A stretch of DNA of 53,928 nucleotides, from positions 1 to 53,928 of the forward strand of contig JAFUFE010000162.1 in NCBI GenBank assembly GCA_017470085.1. The letters are read 5' to 3'. The position numbers and the translations under genes were made by a program. Origin of the DNA: Treponema sp. (lineage in GTDB: Bacteria > Spirochaetota > Spirochaetia > Treponematales > Treponemataceae). Positions 39,366-49,400 of this stretch are shown piece by piece (position 1 is the stretch's first letter; every line of letters starts with the position of its first letter). The notes below the pieces were generated by a model. That model had not been told where the DNA came from. It saw nothing but the letters and a program-made list of their open reading frames with translations, and made no database searches.

Positions 39366-40787
39366 TTACTTATTGTACGCCGTCAGCGAACCAACGGAAC
39401 GTTCCATAAAACCACTTTCAGGCTGTAACACTTCGTGTTCGCCTAAAAACAATACGCCAGAGTCTTTCAGCTTTTCATTAAAGTCAGAAACGACCGAGGC
39501 CTGCTGTGATTCGTCTATCAATGACAGGACGTCACGAGCAAAAATAATATCATTCATTGGCAACGCATTCGTGTGCGTGCAGTTATGATACTCAAACATA
39601 ATACTGTTTTTTATGTCTTGTGTAAATGTGTATTCGCCATTGACCGTGGTGGTTAAAAACGGCAGCAACCACTCACCGGCAACCTCTGCCGGCACCGTCA
39701 GAAGCGGCGCGTTGGAAACACTGAGCAGGTCAATGTCCTGCGCATAGACTTTGATCTTTGCCTGTGGATAGCGTTTAGTGAGCACACAGGCGAGCGAATA
39801 CGTTTCCATGCCGCGCCCGCAGCCGGGATTCCACACATAGATATTTTTCGCACTGTTGTCTGGCAGCAGCTTGAAAATCTCATCGGCAAGTGCCTTTGTC
39901 CACCAGGTGTCGGTACACCGCGACCAGAACGGTTTCAAAAATGCCGTCGCGTCCTCTTCGTTTTGCAGCTGAATGCGGTCTTTACCGCGCTCCTGCACCC
40001 ACTCATCAAAACGGACTTTAACCCACTGTTCGTTCAGCGGCGTTACAACAAAGTGCTTGTACGTTAGCAAGCTACCGATTATGAATTTCAGGTTCGTGGC
40101 ACGCTCTTCGTCTGCTTTTGCCTGCTGCGTTGTTGCCGCTTTTGGTTGACCGGCGGCCACCGGCGATACCGGCCGAGCCGGTGCGCGGTTTCCCGTATCA
40201 GCCGGACGCGATGCAATCGGCGCCGTATAGGCGGTTGCCTGCTGCTGTATACGCTTTTGCATCTGGGCGTCGGCAACGCGCGTCGTAAAGATACGGTCGA
40301 TGTCCAGCAGCACGTACAACCGCCGGTTCGCTTCGACAACGCCAGAGATATATTTGATATTGATATCGCCAAAAAGCGGATGCGGCGGCTGAACCGCGTT
40401 TTTCGACACGCCAACAACTTTGTCGATTTTATCGATGACGACACCAAACAGCTGCTCGCCGACGGTCAGGATAATCAGGTTCTTCAACGTGTTGCCGTTT
40501 TCTGGCGGAATCTCAACATTGAAAAACAGCCGCAGATCCAAAATGGGAATGATTTCCCCGCGCAGATTATACACGCCGAGCACAAACGGTAACGTATTCG
40601 GCACATACGTAAAGCGGTCCGCCTTGATGATTTCCTTTATGTTCATGATGTCGATGGCATAATCTTTCCCCGCGAGCTCGAAGGTCACCATGCGAAAATC
40701 GACGACAGCGAGCCCCTGTTTTTCTTCCTGCACCGCGTTTTCCGCCGCCTCTGTCTGTGCTATCGCGATTGTATTTTCTAATTCCAT
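39366..40787 (-). CDS. cheW: CheW-CheR-like fusion protein
   Basis: A 473-residue protein. Residues about 30-175 are a CheW coupling domain (VTFELAGKDYAIDIMNIKEI, LPFVLGVYNLRGEIIPILDL). A Pro/Ala/Gln linker (about 185-230) leads to a CheR-like methyltransferase fold (235-473) with the SAM loop region as VWNPGCGRGMETYSLA and the CheR asparagine region as IIFARDVLSLIDE. In standard CheR these read AGCSTGEEPYS and CRNVLIY, so catalysis is doubtful. Such fusions are known in Treponema, where the CheR-like part is described as structural within receptor arrays (from memory). AGGAACG site; 12 nt after cheA. Confidence 0.93.
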   Translation of the reverse strand: MELENTIAIAQTEAAENAVQEEKQGLAVVDFRMVTFELAGKDYAIDIMNIKEIIKADRFTYVPNTLPFVLGVYNLRGEIIPILDLRLFFNVEIPPENGNTLKNLIILTVGEQLFGVVIDKIDKVVGVSKNAVQPPHPLFGDINIKYISGVVEANRRLYVLLDIDRIFTTRVADAQMQKRIQQQATAYTAPIASRPADTGNRAPARPVSPVAAGQPKAATTQQAKADEERATNLKFIIGSLLTYKHFVVTPLNEQWVKVRFDEWVQERGKDRIQLQNEEDATAFLKPFWSRCTDTWWTKALADEIFKLLPDNSAKNIYVWNPGCGRGMETYSLACVLTKRYPQAKIKVYAQDIDLLSVSNAPLLTVPAEVAGEWLLPFLTTTVNGEYTFTQDIKNSIMFEYHNCTHTNALPMNDIIFARDVLSLIDESQQASVVSDFNEKLKDSGVLFLGEHEVLQPESGFMERSVGSLTAYNK

Positions 40788-40799
40788 ATCGTTCCTGCC

Positions 40800-43211
40800 T
40801 TAGTTTCCAAATATGTCCGTCGTCTGCTGGGCAGTTATCTTCTGCTGAATACCCAACTGCAAAAGCTGGCTCACATCGATAATAAGCGACACGGAACCGT
40901 CACCGAGGATAGATGCCCCTGCAATCGCTGGAGAATTTGTAAACTGATCGCGCAACGGCTTGATAACCACGTCCTCTTCACCGATGAGCGCGTCAACCAC
41001 CACGCCGATTTTCTTTTCCTGTGAACCGACGATAACGACAAAACAGTACTGTTCGTTGTCTGTGTCGGAGTCAATGCCGAATAGCCGAGACAGGCGCAAA
41101 ATACTGATGACTTCGTTGCGGACGTTGAGCACCTCGTAGTTGTCGATTGTGTTGATCTCATCCTGCTTGATACGCTGGCTTTCAATAACCGACGCAATCG
41201 GTATGGAGTAAATCTCCTTGCCGACGCGCACGAGGAGCCCCTGAATGATAGCAAGCGTGAGCGGCAGCTTGATGCTAAAACGTGTTCCCTGCCCGAGTTC
41301 AGACGTAACCGTGACGGTGCCGTTGAGCTTTTCAATCATCGTCTTGACTACATCGAGCCCGACGCCGCGCCCGGAAACGCTGCTGATTTTATCCGCGGTG
41401 GAAAAGCCCGGCTCAAAGATGAGCTGGTATGCTTCTTGGTCGGAAATGATTTTATCCGGATGGATAACGCCTTTCTGAATGGCTTTGTTCCGCACCTTTG
41501 CCACATCGATACCGGCACCGTCATCAACGATGTCTATAACAATCATGTTGCCTTCGTTTGACGCGCTGAGCAAGACGGTGCCCGTTTCATCTTTTCCTGC
41601 CGCGCTCCGTACATCGGGAGACTCAACGCCGTGGTCAACAGAGTTCCGCACACAGTGCATAATGGGGTCGAGCAGATCGTCTACCACCGTCTTGTCGAGT
41701 TCTGTATCTTCACCCTCAATAACCAGATTAATCTTTTTGTTCAGGTCGCGCTGCAAGTCGCGCACGACACGCGGAAAGCGGTTGAAAATCTGACTGATGG
41801 GAACCATACGGATTTTCATAACGCCTTCCTGTAGCTCGCCGGCGATGCGTCCTAGATTCTGCACGGCGGAACGGAACCGATCGGTCACCTGCTTGAGGCC
41901 GGAGTCATACTCATCGTACATACCGCTCATGTTGCCGTAGTCGGCCATAATTTGATTTTTGACTTCTTTTGCCGGCGTGCCTTTTTGAATCTGTTCAAGG
42001 TACTGCGGCAACTGTTCAAACAGCTTATGCATGCGATCTTTGAAACTGCTCTCAATAGATTGGAACTGAATCAAATCGTTTGCAAGCTGCACTGACAGCT
42101 GGTTGAACGACGCCTTTGTGATGACCGTTTCACTCACCAGATTCAGCAGGTAGTCAATACGCCGCGAATCAACGCGCAACACCGAGCCAGACTGCGACGC
42201 GTGTTGGGCGCCGGCAGCAGGCTTTGCTTCTTTTGGGGCGGCGGCGGGCGTTTCCGCTGGAGCAGCCGGTGCCCCAGCAGTTTCAGCAGCTGCCGCTTCC
42301 GGCTCAACAACCGATGAGGATGCTGGCTCCGGAACAGCGGGCGCTGCAACGACCGGCGCAGATGATGCAGCTGCGGGAGCGGTATAGGACTCTACCACCT
42401 GTGCATCGGTCGCGAGCGTCACATCGTTCAAAAACGCTGTATCTTCAATGGTCGTCTGATCCGCCTGCGAAGAAATATAGTAAAAAACGAACTCGTAGAA
42501 ATTGTCTTCGTAGAGCGCATCAAAGTCGGGGATGGTGCGGAGTACGCTTCCTAAATTCTTCAGTGCAGCAAACACCTGGATGCCGCCGACTGAATTCATC
42601 GGATTGCTTTCGTCAAAGCGTACGGAAACGCACCAGAGCTTTTCACCTTGCCCGCAGGCGTAGGTGAGCTCCTCAAACTCTGATTCGGTCAACGTCGGCC
42701 GTGTAAATGTGTCGTCAGTAGCAGCTGGCGCGGGGGCGGCAGGCGCCGGTGCAGTAGGCCGCGCGGGGGCACGAGACGCAGCTGGCGCACTCCGTGCCGG
42801 TGCACTTCCCCCTTTGGCTGGAATAAACGCATGAATTTGCTGCACCAGACCGTCGGTATTCTCCTGATATATGGAACCGTCTTGCCGCGCCTGCAGCATC
42901 GCTTTTATGACGTCTATCGAGTTTAACAAAACATCCACCACCGGCCCACTCACGGCAAGCCGGTCAGAGCGGATTTCATCAAGCATATCTTCCACTGAAT
43001 GCGTGAACGTAGAAATCTCTTTCATTTCAACCGTGGCAGAACCGCCTTTGAGCGTATGTGCTGCACGAAAGATTTCATCGATAGCTTCACGATTCGTCGG
43101 ATCGTTTTCTATAACCAAAACATTACTTTCAAGCGTTTCGACTTGTTGTTCTGCTTCGGAGAAAAAGTCTTTTAAGAGCTCTTCATTGTTTGGATCAAGA
43201 TAATCACTCAT
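40800..43211 (-). CDS. cheA: Chemotaxis histidine kinase CheA
   Basis: An 803-residue kinase with P1 (phospho-His52 in AHTLKGGSATVE), a long Ala/Pro linker (about 135-175), a P2-like CheY-binding region, a second Ala/Pro linker (about 285-345), P3 dimerisation, P4 ATP-binding with MHCVRNSVDHGVE, DDGAGID and SVSGRGVGLDVVK, and P5 regulatory domain at the C-terminus. Receptors in arrays control it; it phosphorylates CheY. First gene of the cheA-cheW/R-cheX-cheY operon. GGGGTGAT precedes the ATG, but the best promoter puts the start of transcription within it. Confidence 0.97.
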   Translation of the reverse strand: MSDYLDPNNEELLKDFFSEAEQQVETLESNVLVIENDPTNREAIDEIFRAAHTLKGGSATVEMKEISTFTHSVEDMLDEIRSDRLAVSGPVVDVLLNSIDVIKAMLQARQDGSIYQENTDGLVQQIHAFIPAKGGSAPARSAPAASRAPARPTAPAPAAPAPAATDDTFTRPTLTESEFEELTYACGQGEKLWCVSVRFDESNPMNSVGGIQVFAALKNLGSVLRTIPDFDALYEDNFYEFVFYYISSQADQTTIEDTAFLNDVTLATDAQVVESYTAPAAASSAPVVAAPAVPEPASSSVVEPEAAAAETAGAPAAPAETPAAAPKEAKPAAGAQHASQSGSVLRVDSRRIDYLLNLVSETVITKASFNQLSVQLANDLIQFQSIESSFKDRMHKLFEQLPQYLEQIQKGTPAKEVKNQIMADYGNMSGMYDEYDSGLKQVTDRFRSAVQNLGRIAGELQEGVMKIRMVPISQIFNRFPRVVRDLQRDLNKKINLVIEGEDTELDKTVVDDLLDPIMHCVRNSVDHGVESPDVRSAAGKDETGTVLLSASNEGNMIVIDIVDDGAGIDVAKVRNKAIQKGVIHPDKIISDQEAYQLIFEPGFSTADKISSVSGRGVGLDVVKTMIEKLNGTVTVTSELGQGTRFSIKLPLTLAIIQGLLVRVGKEIYSIPIASVIESQRIKQDEINTIDNYEVLNVRNEVISILRLSRLFGIDSDTDNEQYCFVVIVGSQEKKIGVVVDALIGEEDVVIKPLRDQFTNSPAIAGASILGDGSVSLIIDVSQLLQLGIQQKITAQQTTDIFGN

Positions 43212-43248
43212 ATCACCCCATTATATATGAATATAGGATATAACTCAA
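43212..43248 (-). promoter_or_regulatory. cheA operon promoter
   Basis: On the minus strand: TTGAGT at 43243-43248, 17-bp spacer, TATAAT at 43220-43225, then 8 nt to ATG 43211. The predicted leader is about 2 nt, so the GGGGTGAT before the ATG would be largely untranscribed. The gap to 43498 holds no gene that I can support. Confidence 0.72.
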
Positions 43249-43498
43249 GTAAAAATTTGAAATTTTTAACAAGAATCATGTGCTAAAAACAACCGGTATT
43301 TTTCTCGGAAACATCGGGCACGATGACTACCCCGGAGAAGCCGACCAGGCCGCCGCGGGTAGGCTGCCGTGAGCGCGACACAGCGGAAGAGCCAGAACCG
43401 GCGGAACGAAACTGAATCGGAATGACAGCAGACGGCCGGAATGCCGCAAAAAGACACGGCAACAAAAAAGTTGTGTACCGTCCTGTTCTTGCCGACAA

Positions 43499-43504
43499 TA
43501 TACT
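43499..43504 (+). promoter_or_regulatory. -10 box for the exported barrel gene
   Basis: TATACT, 60 nt before the ATG at 43565. No clear -35 at 16-18 bp. This would give a leader of about 54 nt that includes the AGGAG site. Confidence 0.4.
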
Positions 43505-43564
43505 ATGCAGCTTTTCCATAATAAAGAAAACAAAACCACTATATACCACCATAGGAGCATTTCT

Positions 43565-44854
43565 ATGCACAAAAAACCGTTGATCAGCGCATTCGTCTGT
43601 TGTATGGCGCTCGCCGTACCGCACGCTGCGCGAGCAGAAAGTTTCTTTTCCGGCTCTGCTGGCGTCCGCAGCGATATATACATAATTGACGGCGGCGAGA
43701 AAAAATGGCCGGGCGTCAATCTGAACTTGTTTTTCGCCGGCCAATTCAGCCTGTTGGACAATGTGTTCATCCGCACTGAAGTTTCACTCCGGACAACGGA
43801 AAACGTGACGAGCCGGGCGAACACGCGAGCATTTTTGAAAAATATTCCCGCCGAGTTCAACTTTGATGAACTGTCGCTCTTATGGCGGCAGCCACTCGGA
43901 AAAGACGCGGTCAACTATTTGAGCGTCTTTATGGGCACCTATGAGCCGACGGGATCGGACATATTTTTGCAACGGCAATTCGGCATCCGCCCGATTTCGT
44001 CAAAACTTATGGAAAACCATCTGGGGCTTTCCGGCTCCATAATCTACCCGTTGCAGGGAATCGGTGTGGGAGATGTGCTGCATTTTGTCTCGCACCCCAT
44101 TGCCACCGGGCTCTATTTATACGTCAATTCAGAAAATACCGAAGACCCTGACACCTATGTCTCCTTGAACACGGCGTTCCGCTTTGCCTGTGCTTATCCA
44201 CACTTTACGTTCGACCTGTCGGCAGGGCTCGGCATGCCCATCGGTAAAGTGGATGCCGGCGGGGAAGATGTATTCGCCATCATCAGATACGTGTACCTAC
44301 ACTCCGGCATGACTATGCTCATAGGCAACGCGCAAGGCCATTCCATGTTCATACAGGCCGGCATCAGCAACGTCAAGTTCAAACGGAAGCCGGAATTCGA
44401 TTCGGATACCATAAAGGATTCTCTGTGGGTGATTCTGGAGCCGCGCTTTCGCATTGGAGGCACACACCTGCATTTTACGCTGTTCAACCTCCCGATTGAC
44501 ACTGCGAACAATTCACTGTATCTAACGGGCACGCCGCTCGGCTTCAACGTAGGCATCTACAACGACAATCTGTATGCGCGGTCAAAACAGATAACAATCG
44601 GTGGCAACTTGACGGTAGCGCTCAAGAACAATCTGTCCGAGCTGTTCACCGGATCGCCAGAAAAAATACTGAGCGGTGGGTTATCGATTGCCCCGACCGT
44701 GTATTTTTCAACGCACCTGTTCACCGGCGAGTTCAACGCCATGCTGCGCGTTGAGCCAGTCGTCATCAATCCGTTTTCAACCACAGCGAGCTCTTACTAT
44801 ATAGACTGGGAAAACCTGTTCCGCTTAAGCATCGGCTATAAAACGGCGCTCTAA
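43565..44854 (+). CDS. Exported protein, probable outer-membrane beta-barrel, unknown
   Basis: A 429-residue protein from ATG 43565, chosen because AGGAG lies 8 nt upstream and a textbook signal peptide follows (MHKKPLISAFVCCMALAVPH then AARA-ES). The open frame reaches back to 43505 but that would bury the signal peptide. The mature protein is made of alternating strands with aromatic residues and glycine turns, and ends in an aromatic-flanked strand (WENLFRLSIGYKTAL), as barrels do. Family not recognised. It stands alone between the cheA operon and dapL, convergent with dapL. Confidence 0.75.
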   Translation: MHKKPLISAFVCCMALAVPHAARAESFFSGSAGVRSDIYIIDGGEKKWPGVNLNLFFAGQFSLLDNVFIRTEVSLRTTENVTSRANTRAFLKNIPAEFNFDELSLLWRQPLGKDAVNYLSVFMGTYEPTGSDIFLQRQFGIRPISSKLMENHLGLSGSIIYPLQGIGVGDVLHFVSHPIATGLYLYVNSENTEDPDTYVSLNTAFRFACAYPHFTFDLSAGLGMPIGKVDAGGEDVFAIIRYVYLHSGMTMLIGNAQGHSMFIQAGISNVKFKRKPEFDSDTIKDSLWVILEPRFRIGGTHLHFTLFNLPIDTANNSLYLTGTPLGFNVGIYNDNLYARSKQITIGGNLTVALKNNLSELFTGSPEKILSGGLSIAPTVYFSTHLFTGEFNAMLRVEPVVINPFSTTASSYYIDWENLFRLSIGYKTAL

Positions 44855-44943
44855 TAGAGCGGCTAGCGAAACGGCGGATACGTGACGCGGACGGTCACCG
44901 ACGGGAAAAAGATGCTCACCCAGTAGGCGGGGCACTGTCCCCG

Positions 44944-46167
44944 CTACAGGGAAAGACGCGCAAGGCGACGGCACGCTTCGGCAACGTCATCGCGGTGGCC
45001 GAACGCGCTGAAGCGGAGAAAGCCCTCCCCGGCGCGGCCGAACCCGGCGCCAGGTGTTGTAACAACGCCGCACGTCGACAAAATCTCGTCGAACAGTTCC
45101 CAGCTTGAGCGGCCGGGAAATGCAACCCACACATACGGTGCATTTCCCGTACTGAAAACACGCGCGCCTGCTGCCGCAAAGTTGGCGCCCCGCATAGTAT
45201 CGCTGATGAGACACGCGTTTTCAAGATAGTAATCTATCGTGCTGTGCATGTCACGCATGCCCGTCTCAGAAAGCGCGGCAAGCCCGCCCTGCTGCGCGAT
45301 GTTCGACGCACCGTTGAAGAGCGTCGTCATAACGCGTGTCCAGTCAGTCGCAACGGGCGTGCCGTCCGCAAACGCCAGCTCGCGCGGCACTACCGACCAG
45401 CCGAGCCTGACGCCGGTAAAACCTGCCGGCTTTGAAAACGAATTGACCTCTATGGCACAGGAACGCGCGCCCGGTATTTCAAAAATCGATTTCGGGAGCT
45501 GTTCGTCCCGAATAAAAAGCGCATACGCCGCATCGTAGATGATGATACATCCGTGCGCGACGGCGTATTCCACCAGCGTCGTCAGTTCAGCGCGCGTTGA
45601 GGCGACGCCGGTCGGATTGTTCGGCGAACAGAAATAGATAAGACTGTCATCCGGCACCACGGAAAGATCCGGCAGAAAACCGTTCTCCGGCGTACACGGC
45701 AGATAGATGATGCCATCATAACGGCCATCCACATGCTTTCCCGCAGCACCGACGAGCACCGAACCGTCCACATAAACCGGATAGGCGGGATCCTGCACCG
45801 CCACGCGTACGTCACGGCCGAACACCGTTTGCACGCGGGCAATGTCACACTTTGCACCATCGGAAATAAACACTTCTTCCGGAGTCACGATGCCGCGGTA
45901 ATACACCGCTGCGATTTTTTCACGGAGCGCGCGCGCACCGCATTCATCCCCGTAGCCAGAATATCCCGCAGGGGTAGAAAGCGCCTGCGCATAGGTGGCC
46001 ATCGCCTGTGCAATGTGTGGAGAAAGCGGCTCCGTCGTATTGCCGATACCCAAACTGATGACGCGGACATCGGGATGCGCGTGCTCGTACGCGTTCCGCC
46101 GGCGGGCAATTTCAGGAAAAAGATAGCCCGCAGCTACAGATGCAAACCCAGTATTTCGTTTGACCAT
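44944..46167 (-). CDS. dapL: LL-diaminopimelate aminotransferase
   Basis: A 407-residue class I/II aminotransferase. It converts tetrahydrodipicolinate to LL-diaminopimelate in one step, for peptidoglycan and lysine. The DapL pattern is clear: AGYLFPEIARRRNAYEHAHP, SLGIGNTTEPL, GYSGYGDECGARALREKIA, DGAKCDIARVQ, CSPNNPTGVA, and PLP-binding Lys246 in NSFSKPAGFTGVRLGW. DapL is found in spirochaetes, chlamydiae and plants. There is no ribosome site; the -10 box lies 6 nt before the ATG. Its gap to the upstream gene has a small AAAGCG/CGCTTT hairpin with T-runs (46255-46286). Confidence 0.95.
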   Translation of the reverse strand: MVKRNTGFASVAAGYLFPEIARRRNAYEHAHPDVRVISLGIGNTTEPLSPHIAQAMATYAQALSTPAGYSGYGDECGARALREKIAAVYYRGIVTPEEVFISDGAKCDIARVQTVFGRDVRVAVQDPAYPVYVDGSVLVGAAGKHVDGRYDGIIYLPCTPENGFLPDLSVVPDDSLIYFCSPNNPTGVASTRAELTTLVEYAVAHGCIIIYDAAYALFIRDEQLPKSIFEIPGARSCAIEVNSFSKPAGFTGVRLGWSVVPRELAFADGTPVATDWTRVMTTLFNGASNIAQQGGLAALSETGMRDMHSTIDYYLENACLISDTMRGANFAAAGARVFSTGNAPYVWVAFPGRSSWELFDEILSTCGVVTTPGAGFGRAGEGFLRFSAFGHRDDVAEACRRLARLSL

Positions 46168-46202
46168 GCCGTCATTGTAGCGCAGGCGTATACAAAACGC
46201 AA
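46168..46202 (-). promoter_or_regulatory. dapL promoter, predicted leaderless
   Basis: On the minus strand: TTGCGT at 46197-46202, 17-bp spacer, TACAAT at 46174-46179, 6 nt, ATG 46167. From 46203 to 46438 I see only the AAAGCG/CGCTTT hairpin. Confidence 0.75.
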
Positions 46203-46438
46203 TGCGTCCAAACTGGGGAGCCGCTGGGCGCCGGGAATAGACAGAAAAAAGCAGAAAGCGCAGAACGCCCTGACGCTTTTCTTTTTTCCGGAGCGTGTCG
46301 ATGCGGCAACCGCCCTTACCGGGTTCCGTTCACCACTTCATTCGCGCCAGACTTTTCATCCGGCGCGAACGCCTCCTGCCGTACCGACAGTCGGCGCCCG
46401 TCCACGGCGGGCTAAACGGCGCGGCGGTTTTTGCACAT

Positions 46439-49400
46439 TTAATGCACCACCATGACTTTGCGCGTTTCGTCAATACCGCAGCCTATCACGCGCACAAAAT
46501 AGAGCCCCCGCGCAACGGCAGTTCCGGAAGCAGTGCGCCCATCCCACTGCGCGCTTATCCGCGCGCCGGCAGCAGCCGTCTCTTGGGCAAGATACGTAAC
46601 GATGCTGCCATCGAGCGCCATCACGATGATGCGGAGCTGCCCGCTTTTCGGCACCGAAACATTCAGCGTCGTAACGTCACCGGCATTAATATTGATAACG
46701 TTGTTCAAAATCGTAACACCCCCCGCTTGCAAAGCGACGCTCGCCAGTTTAAACGACCACAGGTCAAGCGACAGGATGTTGTCTGGCGTACGAAAACGGA
46801 GTGCGTAGAGTGGCGATGTGGCGCTTATGTTCGGCTTTCCCGCACTCGTCACCTCGGGCGTATGGCACACCACATAATCATCCAGCTGGAACAAAAAGGT
46901 AACCTGATCACCGGTCTTCCAGTCCACTGGAGTAATATTTTGAGCATTGTACAGTTGTTCGTCCGCTTCAGCGTACACCAGTTCATACGCATCGCTGTTT
47001 TTTCTTATCTGTGTAAAACCGCCTTCCAGCGGAATCAGCGGATTATTCCACGAATCACCAGACGGCAACCAGACGCGCCACGCGCCGGGAATATAGGGCG
47101 GGAGCCGTCCTGCCGTTGGGACAGTGCGGGCTGCCACCAGTGTCAAATCTCCGACGGACACTCCTGTTACGGCTGCCGATGCTTCTGTCGCCGTTATCGT
47201 CATGCTCCGCTCCGCCTGGAGTGCATTGTTCGCTTCGGCGTTGAAATCCTGTACCCGGCGACCAGACCGCGGTTGCCCCGACGCCTGTGTCGATATATCA
47301 GTCACCGTGCCGTTATCATATGCCAGAACGCTGGTTACCGCGCCCACGGCAAAATCGCTCAACGCGTGAAAAGCCGGCTTTGAATCAGTTTCATTCACTT
47401 TGTATCGCAAGTAATAATCGGTAATGTGGGAAAGCGTTACGGGATACTCCAACGGAATGGCGCACCATACCGTGGTGCCGCCGCTCTGAATCAGACGGAT
47501 CGCATCCGAAGCGATACCTTGTCCTGCCGCGCTGTTGTTGCTCCCGTCTACGATACGAATTAAATTCCACAGCTGCTCGGCAGAGTAGGTAAAAAACCGC
47601 ATGTCATCTGCGTGGACATAGAGCGTCTTTCCGCCGAGCGGTGCAATGCAGATAACATTCTCCAACGGCAGGAGATGGCGCGGAAAAAACCAGCCGTTTT
47701 TCTGCATGACGTCGTTTCCGACATCACTGCTCGGTGTGGAGCCCTGTTGCCCCCGCGAGTTGAACGCTGTATATTTTATAGAGCTGCTGCCCAGCCCCGT
47801 AACGGTCACCAGATCTACCATGACGTGCAGATAGTTCCCCACAGCGTTCGAATCGGTGGCATCCTGCACATATCCGAGCGTGATGGAAGCACTTGCCGTC
47901 CCGGTAACGACGATTGTATGCTCATCCGGTAGAGACACACCGCGAAGTCGCAGGTTATGCCGTACGGTAACGCTGCCAGTAAACTGGAGTTGCTTTCCGA
48001 ACTTTCCGTTAGACAACGGCGCGGCGGTAGCTTCAGCGCCGAAATCGCACACAAGGTTGTAATATGCGGAACCGAACTGCACCGGGATAACCGTGCCGCC
48101 GTCTTTCCACGTGCCGGTATTGCCGTAGTAGGTAACCGTGCTGCCGTCGTTATTGGTGATGGTGTTCGCAGAAATGGTTTGATCCCCGATAAGGCGCACC
48201 GTGCCGTAATTTACTATTTTTCCGTTAACAGTTAAATGAAACGATACCAGGTCTAACGTACTTCCTGACTGTATGATAAGGTCTTCTGTTACTGTTACCG
48301 CCGCCACGGCCGTGACGGTCGCTCCGGAAAGCGTCAAATTGGTGTAGTCCTTGTCGATTAAATCGCGCGCGCTCGAATTGGCGTATATCCAGTTGCCCAC
48401 GGGTCGCGGAGCAGGCAGATTCACCGCACCGTTTCCCACCGTCACAGTGCCGTTGTTCGTAAACGATGTGCTGACCGTCAAATCGTAATCGCCGAGAACA
48501 AGCGATGCACCAGAGTTGATCGTCAGCGCGTTTCCAACGGAGACAGCTGCACTGGCAGTCACGGCCCCAGCGCCGCTCACTGTCAAATGATAATACGGAT
48601 GAGGAACGAGCGAGCGCCCGGTAGTATTCATGTATGTCCACGTTCCTGCTTCGTTTCCGGGGGAGGCGGGCGGTGTTACCGTACCGGTTGCATCCAAGGT
48701 GATTGTCCCTGTATTGTTCCATGTGGCGACAGTGGCCATCACAGAGCCGCTCCCCGTTACCGCCACGGTGCCGCTGTTTGTAAATGCGGATGACACCGTG
48801 ACCGAACCGCCGGCCGGTACAGAAAGCTGACCACTATTCTGCACCGTCAGTGTGTCGGTGGTGCACGAATCGTGCACGTTAACCATCCCGGCAACATCCA
48901 GAATATGGTACGTAAAACCGGATGCTGTCCACACCGTGCCGCCGGTATACCGCCACGTACCGGATTCAACCGCCCCACTCGGCAGAGAAGTTGCTGTCCC
49001 CGGCCCGCTTGTCACCACGGTGCCGCTGTTGTTCCATGTTGTATCTATTGCCAGATTGGTGCTGTCGATAGTGAGTGTACCGCTACTCCCGACGGTACCG
49101 TTGTGTACGGATATATCACCCGTTGTAGTGAGCATGCCGTTCACTGTGAGCGTACTGGTGCCACTGGTTGTCTGTATCCCATCACACTGCACCATTGCTC
49201 CACTGTTGACATTCAGCTGTGCGGTGCCAGACAGGCTCACGGCAGCGGTCACCGTCATACTGTTCGTAACCGTCAGTGCACACGCGTCAGTGATATCAAT
49301 ACCGGCAGAGACAGTACAGGGGACACCCATAGTAAAATTAACATTCGTCCCGCTATTCCGATCCAGCACGATGAAGTCCACCCCCATATTGCCAGCGCCA

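Noticed and set aside
43505-43564. Upstream ATG for the exported barrel protein
   Set aside because: It directly abuts the TATACT box and would add 20 polar residues before a complete signal peptide; the second ATG has an AGGAG site.
44930-44945. GCGGGG/CCCCGC hairpin near the end of dapL as terminator
   Set aside because: Short stem, no T-run on either strand.
46168-46438. Lysine riboswitch before dapL
   Set aside because: The promoter leaves no leader, and no L-box features were seen.
46295-47383. A 362-codon plus-strand frame
   Set aside because: Antisense to the large secreted protein; His/Arg-rich translation typical of a shadow frame.
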